DNA of 64,000 bases from contig JAGFBZ010002391.1 of assembly GCA_018398805.1 (NCBI GenBank), positions 62,001 to 126,000 on the forward strand. Direction: 5' to 3'. The notes under the pieces were generated by a model. It did not search any database. It was not told the origin of the DNA and saw nothing but the letters and a program-made list of their open reading frames with translations. The DNA comes from Hirundichthys speculiger (taxonomy: Eukaryota > Chordata > Actinopteri > Beloniformes > Exocoetidae). Made by a program: the position numbers and the translations under genes. Positions 32,501-37,969 of the stretch are shown here, one piece after another (position 1 is the stretch's first letter; every line of letters starts with the position of its first letter).

Positions 32501-34386
32501 GTTCATCCCGAGAACCGCTACCAGGACCTCATCAACGACATTGCCAAAGTAGAAAAAATAACAACAAACATAACTCAACCTTGACATAACTTCATCTGAG
32601 ACGACATCTCATAGAACACCCTCCTCAGTGTTTGGATTAACTGCGATGTGTCTTTGTGCGTTCTGCAGGACATCAGAAATCAGCGACGGTATCGGCAGCG
32701 CAGGAAAGCCGAGCTGGTGAAACTCCAGCAGACAAACTCCGCCCTGAATTCAAAGACCAAATTTTACAACGTGCAGATTGATTCATACAATCAATATATC
32801 AAGACATGCATGGATAACCTGGCCAGCAAGGGCAAGTGAGTGGACACTGTTACTGAAACATTCCTGATTTGTTGTTCCTTTAACGGTCATCAGAGTCATG
32901 CGCTGTAGCGCGGCAGCTCTAAATCGATCTCTTTCAGATTTTACTCTTTTTATCTGCTCACTTAGATGAGCTTTATAGTTCTGTTTACCCACCAAACAAC
33001 TCATATGTCTGTACTGATGAACCACAGATCAAAACCTCTGAGCAGGATCAAAGAGACATCTTTGAGCTGTTAAATCCAAAAACAATTACTTTAGTCACTC
33101 TCATGAAATATTTAAACTTGTCTGCTCCCTTCACACTTACTGACTCAGCATGAATAAACTTTCTGAAGTAGAAGTCTGCATTTGTAGATGTAAACCTTGA
33201 TCAGTGGTTGACACCCAAGAATGCAAAACAGGTATTAGTATTTCTGACATAGAGGAACAATGTGGATTGAAGTTTATAAAAGCTCCAAACTGGCCTCTTT
33301 CAACCACAGCTTTGTTTGTGACCGACACGTTTAGTGCTGGAGTCTGCAGAAGCAGCTCGGCCGGTTACATAAAAGCTGCGCCTGATGCAGCAGCTGCTCG
33401 TTCCTTGTTGCGCCTCCGGGCAGAATGATGACACTGCGACGCAGGCGGGTATCTGGGAAAACAGCCTGCGCTGCCCAATGTGGCGAGTCAGGCATCTCAG
33501 AAACGGTCAATTACATGCATGTTTAAAAAAGGAAAATAAAGAAAAATCAGCATTCGCCACAGAGGAACAGAGAAACCAGTCGAAAAGCAAAATACTGCCT
33601 GTTTAAGAGCTTTTTTTTTCATGCTGTCTTTCTCCTCCCAGGTTGTCAAAGAAACCAGGCGACAACAAGGCCAAGAAAAGTAAACAGGTGTCGCAGAAAT
33701 ACACAGCAGCTCGGCTCCATGAGAAGGGCGTGCTGATCTCCATAGAGGACCTCCAGCCCAACCAGTGAGTTTTCCCTTAATCACATACAGCTCTTTAGAT
33801 TGGAAATATTAGGAAAGGAAAAAAAGGTATGCATTTGAAAGCAGGTGTCTAAACTGACATCCAGCACAAAACAACAACCTTGAAATAACCTTGTCTCTTA
33901 GTTGTGGCCTTGTGGCTCGCCATTATGAATGACTTTTGGCTCAGAAAATGACTACATCCACAGTGTCCATTTGCTTTGATATTTACTATTAATGATTAAA
34001 TTAACATTTGAACGTTTATCTGCCATCCACATATTTTAACCGTATTTATGAATTTCCTGTTTACTCTTATCACAGGTTCAAGAATGCTATTTTTGAGATC
34101 TCTCCAGCGGAGACCGTCGGAGTGTTTGAAGTCAAGGCCAAGTTCATGGGCGTGCACTTGGAGACATTACAGTTAGAATATCAGGTACTACTGCATCGTT
34201 TCTAACAGCTGCCTCGCACTGAGAAGTAAAAGAGAAGAGTGTTTGGCTCAAACGTCTGGTTTTGTCTCTCAGGATCTCCTCCAGCTGCAGTATGAGGGCG
34301 TGGCGGTGATGAAGCTCTTTGACAAGGCCACCATCAATGTCAACCTGCTTATTTTCCTGCTCAACAAGAAGTTTTATGGAAAATAG
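805..34386 (+). CDS. iqgap1: IQGAP1, Ras GTPase-activating-like scaffold (5'-partial gene, 35 coding exons)
   Basis: IQGAP1 is a cytoplasmic and cortical scaffold that binds active Cdc42/Rac1, calmodulin, F-actin and cell-junction and MAPK partners. The RasGAP-like domain of this family binds the GTPase but does not speed hydrolysis. Joining the 35 exons listed separately gives about 1603 residues, against about 1605 in human IQGAP1 downstream of the same Trp. Only about 52 N-terminal residues, from roughly two exons, lie left of the window. Domain order is: most of the calponin-homology domain (805-9437), IQGAP repeats (11002-21152), WW (23327-23469), four IQ motifs (23543-24458), GAP-related domain (24551-29884) and RasGAP C-terminal domain (30024-34386). 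Every junction has GT-AG ends and matching phase except one exon with an extra base (14120-14281). IQGAP1 is preferred over IQGAP2/3 because residue identity to remembered human IQGAP1 is very high and CRTC3 lies next door. Confidence 0.96.
982..3203 (+). repeat. 51-bp minisatellite, about 43 copies
   Basis: The unit aggagtctgacccagtaaag (first 20 bases) repeats exactly every 51 bp, for example at 1031, 1082 and 1133. Copies differ mainly at one site that reads gacg, gatg or gact, with a few indels near 1270-1330, 1475-1530, 2340-2390 and 2800-2830. The array starts 20 bp after the donor at 962. Because 51 is divisible by three, the minus strand stays open for 134 codons (2800-3204), but that is not a gene. 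Confidence 0.98.
3204..5174. other. IQGAP1 intron remainder
   Basis: This is intron sequence downstream of the minisatellite, with poly-A and poly-T runs. It contains a 19-bp unit (tgtgaacttaccgagtgtc) repeated three times at 4483-4539. No coding signal was seen apart from shadows. Confidence 0.7.
4483..4539 (+). repeat. 19-bp tandem repeat, 3 copies
   Basis: Three near-identical copies of tgtgaacttacSgagtgtc lie head to tail. Confidence 0.9.
5175..5252 (+). CDS. iqgap1: IQGAP1 exon, calponin-homology domain part 2
   Basis: Twenty-six codons in phase 0 read ATGLHFRHTDNVIQWLNAMA to the end KGLPK. The acceptor is tttacag and the donor is AAG before gttagt. The HFRHTDNVIQWL block is the conserved core of the actin-binding CH domain. 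Confidence 0.96.
5253..6488. other. IQGAP1 intron
   Basis: No recognisable gene, RNA or mobile element was seen in this intron. Confidence 0.6.
6489..6565 (+). CDS. iqgap1: IQGAP1 exon, calponin-homology domain part 3
   Basis: The exon encodes IFYPETTDIYDRKNMPRCIY and CIHAL, and ends with two bases of a Ser codon before gtgtgt. It is 77 nt long. A G-rich run (GGGGTGGGG and similar) follows within 30 bp of the donor in the intron. Confidence 0.96.
6566..8902. other. IQGAP1 intron with a transposon-like interspersed repeat
   Basis: A G-rich stretch (6580-6630) follows the donor. About 7160-7800 resembles a common fish interspersed repeat, listed separately. The rest is unremarkable and AT-rich. 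Confidence 0.6.
7160..7800. mobile_element. Probable old transposon-derived repeat, family unassigned
   Basis: Phrases such as ggtcaaacctcctttagctg and atcatgatgctccctcccac resemble text I remember from dispersed fish DNA-transposon copies. Ends, inverted repeats and target duplication were not found, so limits and class are uncertain. Confidence 0.35.
8903..8970 (+). CDS. iqgap1: IQGAP1 exon, calponin-homology domain end
   Basis: This 68-nt exon completes the Ser codon and encodes LYLFKLGLAPQIQDLYGKVD then FT. It leaves one base of a Glu codon before gtaagt. Confidence 0.96.
9324..9437 (+). CDS. iqgap1: IQGAP1 exon after the CH domain
   Basis: The exon encodes EEEINNMKSELEKYGIQMPA, then FSKIGGILANELSVDEAA. 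It ends with one base of a Leu codon before gtgagg. The length of 114 nt and both phases fit the neighbouring exons. Confidence 0.95.
9438..11001. other. IQGAP1 intron
   Basis: AT-rich intron with poly-A tracts at about 10440 and 10925. No supported feature inside. Confidence 0.6.
11002..11180 (+). CDS. iqgap1: IQGAP1 exon, first IQGAP repeat
   Basis: The exon follows ctcctcag and encodes LHAAVIAINDAIDHGVPEGT and on through NPNAMLVTLDPDSARQYHDT to VASSRKR. INDAIDHGVPEGTL is the first of the roughly 50-residue helical repeats typical of IQGAPs. The donor gtagga is weak. Length is 179 nt and it ends in phase 0. Confidence 0.94.
11516..11603 (+). CDS. iqgap1: IQGAP1 exon, between IQGAP repeats 1 and 2
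   Basis: The exon encodes QMENADAERDVYDELLTQAE and IQGNINTVN, 88 nt, leaving one base before gtgaga. Human has the matching stretch ERERDVYEELLTQAEIQGNI. Confidence 0.95.
11698..11855 (+). CDS. iqgap1: IQGAP1 exon, IQGAP repeat 2
   Basis: The exon encodes VSNALSGAEQALLSGDEDKL, then YEALKAMGIQNLQPQNKGWY and LKQLQGDRESKEQ. The donor is CAG before gtcgga, a poor consensus. A better-looking cag/gtttac lies 10 nt downstream but would break the frame into the next exon, so the upstream site is chosen. Confidence 0.9.
11936..12020 (+). CDS. iqgap1: IQGAP1 exon, linker between IQGAP repeats
   Basis: The exon follows tttttag after an 80-bp intron and encodes TSPGEALSKDELQSGVDVAN then EIAVGYLK. It leaves one base before gtaatc. 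Human has LQKEELQSGVDAAN here. Confidence 0.93.
12104..12267 (+). CDS. iqgap1: IQGAP1 exon, IQGAP repeat 3
   Basis: The exon encodes LKAVERINAAVRAGVPQKTV, then EELMNPDAQLPEVFPSAADL and YQRELASLQQQSQE. It ends in phase 0 before gtgttt. A tandem duplication of about 90 bp lies 36 bp downstream in the intron. Confidence 0.95.
12268..14119. other. IQGAP1 intron
   Basis: Apart from the tandem duplication near its start (12304-12478), I see nothing that can be supported. Confidence 0.6.
12304..12478 (+). repeat. Tandem duplication of about 80-97 bp
   Basis: caccatttcaccaggaaaat begins both copies, at 12304 and 12401, and ggggatcaatatcggtagag recurs in both. The first copy also has an internal 17-bp duplication (aaaatcaatcgatcacg). 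Confidence 0.92.
14120..14281 (+). CDS. iqgap1: IQGAP1 exon, IQGAP repeat 4, with a one-base frame break
   Basis: The exon encodes GSLTHPELLVAVEMLSSVVL, MNEAMNVGDRAALWKQLSSS, then loses frame at an extra G near 14240-14241. Skipping one base restores VTGLSNVEDEYAQR, matching human VTGLTNIEEENCQR. The neighbouring exons require 161 nt here and 162 are present. Read as given, the next exon hits TGA at 14391. The simplest explanation is a sequencing or assembly indel; a real null allele is possible. Confidence 0.9.
14382..14506 (+). CDS. iqgap1: IQGAP1 exon, IQGAP repeat linker
   Basis: The exon completes an Arg codon and encodes YMDELMRLKAAGREEGCDYL, TWNDIQACIDQVNLAVQEEH and E. It leaves one base before gtacga. 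The TWNDIQAC block is conserved in IQGAP1. Confidence 0.95.
14788..14951 (+). CDS. iqgap1: IQGAP1 exon, IQGAP repeat 5
   Basis: The exon encodes RIAAIGQINEALDEGDPMKT, LDMLQNPSAKLTDVDPSVAQ and HYHDKLLEARREKAH. It ends in phase 0 before gtaaga. The gene's longest visible intron, about 5.8 kb, follows. Confidence 0.96.
14952..20779. other. Largest visible IQGAP1 intron (5.8 kb)
   Basis: It holds a (GTT)n run at about 16419-16442 and a (GATT)n run at about 20494-20522. Short open frames here look random. No mobile element could be bounded, and parts near 15550-15960 and 17000-17640 remain unexplained. Confidence 0.55.
20494..20522 (+). repeat. (GATT)n microsatellite
   Basis: About seven perfect gatt units. 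Confidence 0.95.
20780..20870 (+). CDS. iqgap1: IQGAP1 exon, IQGAP repeat linker
   Basis: The exon follows catccag and encodes ETQDPSAVLWLDEIQDAIIK then ANQDTKEALQ. It leaves one base before gtaaga. Human has ESAVLWLDEIQGGI at this place. Confidence 0.95.
20985..21152 (+). CDS. iqgap1: IQGAP1 exon, IQGAP repeat 6
   Basis: The exon encodes FSQSIQSINEAVDAGDAAQT, LAALRSPGAGLYGVTSECAQ and TYQDDLAKIKEDKKKE. The donor is gtaaga. A basic KKK stretch precedes the WW exon, as in human. Confidence 0.95.
21153..23326. other. IQGAP1 intron
   Basis: AT-rich intron with a G(10) run near 22036. I see no coding or mobile element evidence. Confidence 0.6.
23327..23469 (+). CDS. iqgap1: IQGAP1 exon, WW domain
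   Basis: The exon encodes GDNGSDWVKHWVKGGHNYYY, NLQTKEGTWVEPQDFTQNNT and QLNKEDIQ. The two signature Trp residues and the YYY core and Pro of the WW domain are present. In mammals this region is reported to contact ERK-pathway partners. Confidence 0.96.
23543..23713 (+). CDS. iqgap1: IQGAP1 exon, IQ motif 1 and start of IQ 2
   Basis: Fifty-seven codons read GVVSGVTTAYNRKQLWLANE, then LITKLQARCRGYLVRNGLKE and RMSFLKSQSPAVTCIQ. LQARCRGYLVR is IQ motif 1, and AVTCIQ starts IQ 2, which continues in the next exon. IQ motifs bind calmodulin and myosin light chain. Confidence 0.96.
23794..23877 (+). CDS. iqgap1: IQGAP1 exon, IQ motif 2
   Basis: Twenty-eight codons read AHWKGYKQRKKFNERQQFLK then DHTKEAVK. 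They complete IQ 2 and begin IQ 3. The splice pattern repeats once per IQ motif, which suggests the motifs arose by exon duplication. Confidence 0.95.
23961..24032 (+). CDS. iqgap1: IQGAP1 exon, IQ motif 3
   Basis: Twenty-four codons read IQSMVRMHQARKKYKDRLKY then FQDH, flanked by ttctcag and gtaagt. IQxxVRxxxARKKY is IQ motif 3. Confidence 0.96.
24389..24458 (+). CDS. iqgap1: IQGAP1 exon, IQ motif 4
   Basis: The exon encodes INDVVKIQAFIRANKARDDY then KTL and one base of an Ile codon before gtaagg. IQAFIRANKARDDY is nearly invariant IQ motif 4. Confidence 0.96.
24551..24915 (+). CDS. iqgap1: IQGAP1 exon, lead-in to the GAP-related domain
   Basis: This is the longest coding exon, 365 nt. It encodes ISAEDPPMAVVRKFVHLLDH, SDQDFQEELELMRLREEVIT, a coiled region with NLMDIKIGLLVKNKITLQEV, and ends EKRIKLEAYQFLFYLLQ before gtaacc. 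It may correspond to two exons in human, which would account for most of the difference in exon number; I could not check this. Confidence 0.96.
25024..25187 (+). CDS. iqgap1: IQGAP1 exon, GAP-related domain start
   Basis: The exon encodes TNPTYLAKLIFQMPQNKSTK, FMDSVIFTLYNYASNQREEY and LLLKLFKTALQEEI plus two bases of Lys. It opens the RasGAP-like fold that binds GTP-loaded Cdc42 and Rac1. Confidence 0.96.
25270..25494 (+). CDS. iqgap1: IQGAP1 exon, GAP-related domain
   Basis: The exon encodes SKVDQMKEIVTGNPTVIKMV, VSFHRGARGQNALRQILAPV, VKEIMDDKTLNIKTDPVDIY and KGWVNQMETQTGEA. It ends in phase 2 before gttagt. The following intron contains a complete hAT-type element. Confidence 0.96.
25729..27076. 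mobile_element. hAT-type DNA transposon, non-autonomous
   Basis: Terminal inverted repeats are tagggctgggcaa on the left and ttgcccagcccta on the right. They are flanked by 8-bp direct repeats gtaataac (25721-25728) and gtaataag (27077-27084), a 7/8 match. This is the hAT signature. Inside are a LINE insertion (26245-26445) and, near 26630-26700, a degraded stretch reading like half a BED zinc finger (C-x2-C), so it descends from a transposase-coding element. Confidence 0.88.
26245..26445 (-). mobile_element. 5'-truncated LINE (non-LTR retrotransposon) 3' end
   Basis: The minus strand reads GRPRTRWRDYVSRLAWERLG then IPPEELEEVAGGEG, the C-terminal tail of fish LINE reverse transcriptases of a Rex/RTE/CR1 kind (exact family uncertain). 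A 16-bp direct repeat tttttcatttttttgt flanks it (about 26230 and 26450). The 3' tail is an unusual GGTAC repeat. Confidence 0.75.
27735..27875 (+). CDS. iqgap1: IQGAP1 exon, GAP-related domain
   Basis: The exon encodes SKLPYDVTPEQAMAHEEVRT, RLEASIKNMKTITDKFLSAI and VVSVDKI. Donor gtatgc splits a Pro codon. Confidence 0.96.
27988..28072 (+). CDS. iqgap1: IQGAP1 exon, GAP-related domain
   Basis: The exon encodes PYGMRFISKVLKDTLHEKFP then DATEDELLK. The donor is AAG before gttcaa, a weak site, and the phase is 0 into the next exon. Confidence 0.94.
28413..28609. mobile_element. Tc1-like transposon terminal fragment
   Basis: It starts after TA with cagagccttgtgaaaggtat and runs through tattcagccccc and ttgctacatttcaggcttca. 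This matches remembered termini of a common fish Tc1 family. No transposase body or second end is present. Confidence 0.65.
28988..29049 (+). repeat. (CCT)n pure polypyrimidine tract
   Basis: About 20 uninterrupted cct units. Long open frames in both strands here (polyP, polyL, polyG, polyE) are products of the repeat. Confidence 0.97.
29381..29613 (+). CDS. iqgap1: IQGAP1 exon, GAP-related domain core
   Basis: The exon encodes IVGNLLYYRYMNPAIVAPDA, FDIIEVSAGGQLTTEQRRNL, GSVAKMLQHAASNKMFLGDN and AHLNPINEYLSTSYQKF. YYRYMNPAIVAPD is the family's counterpart of the RasGAP FLRFINPAIVSP motif. Confidence 0.97.
29752..29884 (+). CDS. iqgap1: IQGAP1 exon, GAP-related domain end
   Basis: The exon encodes RRFFLSACDVPSLEDKFNVD, QYSDLVTVSKPVIYISIGEI and VNTHT. 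The donor is gtaagt and the phase is 0. Confidence 0.96.
30024..30126 (+). CDS. iqgap1: IQGAP1 exon, start of C-terminal region
   Basis: The exon encodes LLLDHQDAIAPEHNDPIHEL then LEDLGEVPTVESLI. It leaves one base of Gly before gtgagt. Confidence 0.96.
30127..31481. other. IQGAP1 intron with a SINE fragment
   Basis: A tRNA-type SINE head lies at 30924-31010. The rest is AT-rich without supported features. Confidence 0.6.
30924..31010 (+). mobile_element. tRNA-derived SINE, 5' part with A box
   Basis: gctgcatagctcagtgggtt carries a tRNA A-box-like tagctcagtgg. It continues with acggaggctacagccc, as in a common fish SINE. The B box and tail are missing here; a related 3' half lies at 48297-48460. 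Confidence 0.65.
31482..31617 (+). CDS. iqgap1: IQGAP1 exon, before the RasGAP C-terminal domain
   Basis: The exon encodes GENPLPADDPNKELMGKTEV, SLTLTNKFDVPGEANTEMDA and KTLLL. It ends with two bases of Asn before gtgagt. Confidence 0.95.
31727..31814 (+). CDS. iqgap1: IQGAP1 exon, before the RasGAP C-terminal domain
   Basis: The exon encodes NTKRLIVDVIRFQPGETLTE then ILDSTASTEQ, in phase 0 before the weak donor gttgaa. Confidence 0.95.
31815..32338. other. IQGAP1 intron
   Basis: Intron with a T(20) run. No feature supported. Confidence 0.6.
32339..32548 (+). CDS. iqgap1: IQGAP1 exon, RasGAP C-terminal domain
   Basis: Seventy codons read EAEYQRAMQRRAIRDAKTPE, KMKQVKPVVDDSLTLQGKKD, KIKSNLQRLAELGKVHPENR and YQDLINDIAK. 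The donor gtagaa is weak, but phase and homology require it. Confidence 0.95.
32669..32835 (+). CDS. iqgap1: IQGAP1 exon, RasGAP C-terminal domain
   Basis: The exon encodes DIRNQRRYRQRRKAELVKLQ, QTNSALNSKTKFYNVQIDSY and NQYIKTCMDNLASKG. In mammals the C-terminal region binds E-cadherin, beta-catenin and CLIP-170. Confidence 0.96.
32836..33641. other. IQGAP1 intron
   Basis: No gene, RNA or mobile element recognised. Confidence 0.6.
33642..33764 (+). CDS. iqgap1: IQGAP1 exon, RasGAP C-terminal domain
   Basis: The exon encodes KLSKKPGDNKAKKSKQVSQK then YTAARLHEKGVLISIEDLQP and N. It begins with a Lys-rich loop. The donor gtgagt splits a Gln codon. Confidence 0.95.
33765..34075. other. IQGAP1 intron
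   Basis: Short AT-rich intron with nothing notable. Confidence 0.6.
34076..34184 (+). CDS. iqgap1: IQGAP1 exon, RasGAP C-terminal domain
   Basis: The exon encodes QFKNAIFEISPAETVGVFEV then KAKFMGVHLETLQLEYQ, in phase 0 before gtacta. Confidence 0.96.
34273..34386 (+). CDS. iqgap1: IQGAP1 terminal coding exon with stop
   Basis: The exon encodes DLLQLQYEGVAVMKLFDKAT, INVNLLIFLLNKKFYGK and a TAG stop at 34384-34386. The NLLIFLLNKKFYGK tail is the conserved IQGAP1 C-terminus. Confidence 0.97.
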   Translation, partial: DLLQLQYEGVAVMKLFDKATINVNLLIFLLNKKFYGK

Positions 34387-35592
34387 AAGAAGGGAGGAGA
34401 AAAGGGCCACAGACACTGAATTGAAAACACAAAACCCCCCTTTGAGGGTCGCTTCAAAGCCCTGACCTGGATCATCTTGTCGTCCTAAACATTCCTTACT
34501 GCACTTCTTAATTGTGCCTATGCAAATTCATGTGCTTTATTTGTTATTAGGTTGATCACCACACTGTATGTGCTCTATTTTATGTAATGGAACACTCCAA
34601 TGTTCAACTGCTCCTTGTTTTGTCTGTAACTGTAGCTCTGGTCAGAGAGCTGTATTTTTCTTTGTTTTTTTTGCCTTAAATATTATGAACATCTTGTGCA
34701 TGGGCTTTGATTAATTATAAAAGTTTGTTTTATGTAAAGACATCAAGATTTCTTTCTTCCTCAGCTGTTGGTTTGTCTGCTTACCTGGCTCATGAAGCCG
34801 TGATAACCACCTCCTCCATCAATAACGAGTGCTAGCGTACTTTTCAGCAGGGCTGCAGTACATGGCAGCATCTTGGAAGTCCAGATGTCTGAGGCATTTC
34901 TCCATTTATTAAGACAAATTAAAAGAAAAAAAGGAAGTGGCGAGGGGCTTGATACATTCCCTTTCTCCCTCCAAACACAAAAACACTGTAGTGAAGTCTT
35001 TTTCAGATGTTGGATTTTTCGTTTACCCACCCCGTCTGAAACACACAGACGTTGCTTCAGACACAGATTACAAAACAAAAGGCCATTTTCGTAATGACTT
35101 GTTGAAATCAGAACATAGTTTTCAGACCATGATGGAGTCACATTATGCCACATGAATCGAGTCTGTCCTGAAACTAACCTATAGGTCTTTCTGGACCGGT
35201 GACGGTGTGGGTTTGGACTGGTCTTAACTGGCCTTGACCACAGCCCTGCTGCTGGGAAAGGTCTGGAAACCCAGTTCTGCCTCCGGCTCCGACGTTCACC
35301 AGCAGGAGAAACGTGGCATCTTGTCCCTGCAGCTCACAAAGCGGCGCAGATGTGCTTACTCATGAGCTTTCTCTGATGTTCTGGAATTTTCTTTTTGTAT
35401 CTTTTATGGGCCATTTCTCTTTTTCAATTAAAACAGATTAATTATTGAATGATAAAATTAGTTTAGGAGACACATATCTGTTGATCTGCAAAACAGAGTC
35501 TGGACGGCTGTTGAATGCAGAGGTTTTTCTGATGCCGTGTAGAAAATACTTCAAGTTTGCCCTTATTTATATTTTATATGTTGTCCATTTTC

Positions 35593-35598
35593 AATAAA
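35593..35598 (+). terminator. Candidate poly(A) signal AATAAA, proximal
   Basis: AATAAA lies about 1.2 kb after the IQGAP1 stop, with a GT-containing stretch (tgtttgt) soon after. It is the proximal candidate for cleavage. Confidence 0.5.
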
Positions 35599-35892
35599 CT
35601 ATAATGTTTGTAAAACGAAAGATGGATCACAGAAATGAGCTTGAAGATAAGCAGTATTAACTTGGAGGTCCAGTAGATGTCACTCTACACCATCCAATTT
35701 TTGCATTTTGATGTTATCAGATTTATTTCTAAAGCCAAATATTTAGACTCCACACAAATTTGATATTTTTGTGTCATGTAGAGTTGTCTTGATCAGAGGC
35801 TGATCCTTAACTGGGATGGGGAAGTTTGTACTCTCAGCCTAATGTCCTCTGGTTTACAGTCAGCAACATCCTTTACAATGTACCCACTTTTG

Positions 35893-35898
35893 AATAAA
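35893..35898 (+). terminator. Candidate poly(A) signal AATAAA, distal
   Basis: AATAAA is followed about 20 bp on by tgtgtttttttt, a good downstream GU/U-rich element. It looks stronger than the proximal site. Confidence 0.5.
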
Positions 35899-36489
35899 GA
35901 TCTTTCAATCCATTGTGTTTTTTTTCCAATTTCACAGTTATGAAGGTAGTATAGATTAAGGAACTAATCTATACTGACTGAGAAACATTCCTGAGTAGTT
36001 GTACTTTGTTTTTAAAGAGGATTTAATCCTCTACCTCTGAAAGCTGTAATCTGTTTATAACTAAAATGCCTAATCACATTTAACTGTATAATGTATTCTA
36101 AATCACTCTAAATTGGACTCTAAAATGTTTTGGTCACAGACCACAATTTACTTTGGCTTTTGACAAAGTATATTTATCTAAAACCCCAAATCCAACCAAA
36201 AAAAAAAAGAAAGGTATGGTAACTTCATTAAAAGGACAATTGTATCCATCCATTATTCACACCTGTTCAGTCCTCTGCAGGTGACGGCGCTCTGCCTGAG
36301 CCGATCCCAGCTCTCTGGATGAAAGGCAGGCTAATGATTTTACTTTGATAAAAATGTTGATTTTATTTCTTACCTAATGAACCCAAAACAGTTTTGTTCA
36401 CTCTGCCTAATTTCATATATATGAATTTTTACATTTAAGGCCTGCAACACAGTCCAAAAATGAAAAAGCTGGGACAGTAAAGGTTTGAA

Positions 36490-37150
36490 CACTTTGTAGT
36501 GTTGTCGTTCCTCCTCTCAACACTTACCTGTGAGAGCTGTTCTGGCATTGTGGATACCAAGAAAAGAAGAGTTTGTTATTTTGTAACATTCTTCCCGAAA
36601 GCACGTCTTAAAATCTGCAATATTATATGGTTCTTGTTGCATTTCTCATTTTATAAGTTTTCACATATCTCTCAGGACTGGGCCAGGCCAGTACCTGAAC
36701 ATTCCCTCCTTTTTTTCATGCTTTTTTAATGTGTGCAGTGTGTTTTTTTACATTTCAAAAAAATACATTGATGTAACTGGAAAAAACATGCCCTTGAAGG
36801 CAGCATATGTTGCTCTAAAATCTCAGTGTACTTTTCTCTGTTAATTACAGACTCTTGTCTGACCCTAAACTTGTTGCTGATAACAGTGGATTGTCCTTTT
36901 CATCTTTGGTCTGGTGCACAAAGTGTCCATTTCTTCCAAAAGAAGACCTGAAATACTAATTTGTCTGACCACAGTTCTTTTTCAGTGTGATCATCCATCC
37001 CAGATGCCTCCGAGCCCAGAGATGTTGCCTCTGGATGTAGATATCTTATACAGTTGCAAAGCCTGTTAAGTTTCCTCTTAAATGATGCCACATTTGTCAG
37101 GAACAAATGAGTATGGGTTGTGCCATGAAAGATTTGCCAAATCTTCTCTT
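36490..37150. mobile_element. Transposon-derived repeat, family unassigned
   Basis: Phrases such as gttctggcattgtggatacc, tgttgctctaaaatctcagt and atcccagatgcctccgagcc resemble remembered fish dispersed repeats. Ends were not found. Confidence 0.4.
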
Positions 37151-37249
37151 CCATATGCCAACCAGTTATTTATTTATTTATTTATTTTGCAGTTGACTCT
37201 TGTTTTGTGCCCCCAGGTGTTGACAGTTAGGCACCTGATTGTCTTGAAT

Positions 37250-37540
37250 ATGTGGAGGAACAATATATTCAGCGATAAATCCAGATTCTACCTGCGGGAC
37301 TTGAATTGTAGGGTTAACATGAGAACATTCTGGTGGTTGCTGCACCAATATCTATATATTAGAGAATAGAAATAGAGAAATACTTTAAAAAATACTTTTA
37401 CTTCAATAGAGAAACACCTTTTGGTGGAGGCAGTGTGATGGTGTGGAGCGACATCTCCCTCACTGGAAAAATGACGCCTGTCATCATTGGAGCGAATCTC
37501 AATAGAGAGAGACATCGAGATGAAATTCTCCACATTATGT
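37250..37540 (+). pseudogene. Tc1-like transposase relic
   Basis: Frames read IFSDKSRFYLRDLNCRVN, like the Tc1 LFSDESRF...GRV segment with the first catalytic Asp. Then they read VMVWSDISLTGKMTPVIIGA and NLNRERHRDEIL, like VMVWGGISxTGKTPL. Frames are shifted and ends are lost, so it is a dead fragment. Confidence 0.7.
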
Positions 37541-37742
37541 TGGTTATAGGTTATAAATGTCAGTTTTGATTAATATCCATGAAGTAGCCCATCCCTAGCT
37601 TATACTACATGTAACAACCGCTGCATTTGCATTTTATGGGCTTTAAAAAACAAACAAACAAAACAAAACTGATTTTCAGTTTTAGTATTAGTCATTAGTA
37701 GGCTTCAGCTCTTACGTGACATATATATACAGACACACACAC

Positions 37743-37743
<1 letters not shown>

Positions 37744-37821
<78 letters not shown>

Positions 37822-37830
37822 ATATATATC
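37744..37830 (+). repeat. (TA)n microsatellite
   Basis: About 35 TA units, then tgtatgta and more TA, upstream of the CRTC3 promoter. Confidence 0.97.
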
Positions 37831-37969
37831 TTGGGGGTCTGTTGAATATTTCAAACAACAGAAATAACTTACATGGACAAAATTAAACGGGTGATAGTTT
37901 CAGCCCTAAAGTATATTTATATACTTATATATAATGTCTGTGACGTTATAACCACAGAGAGCAGGGAAA

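Larger units (their letters stand above)
34387..35910 (+). other. iqgap1: IQGAP1 3' untranslated region (end uncertain)
   Basis: The AT-rich sequence after the stop codon has no coding signal. Two AATAAA hexamers, listed separately, give alternative ends near 35.6 kb and 35.9 kb. Length is inferred, not observed from transcripts. Confidence 0.6.
35911..37969. other. IQGAP1-CRTC3 intergenic region
   Basis: It contains a degraded LINE/SINE-like piece (about 36240-36330), transposon-derived sequence (about 36490-37150), a Tc1 transposase relic (37250-37540) and a (TA)n tract. No gene evidence was seen. Confidence 0.65.

Noticed and set aside
805..34386. IQGAP2 or IQGAP3
   Set aside because: Residues match human IQGAP1 more closely as I remember it, and CRTC3 is the next gene.
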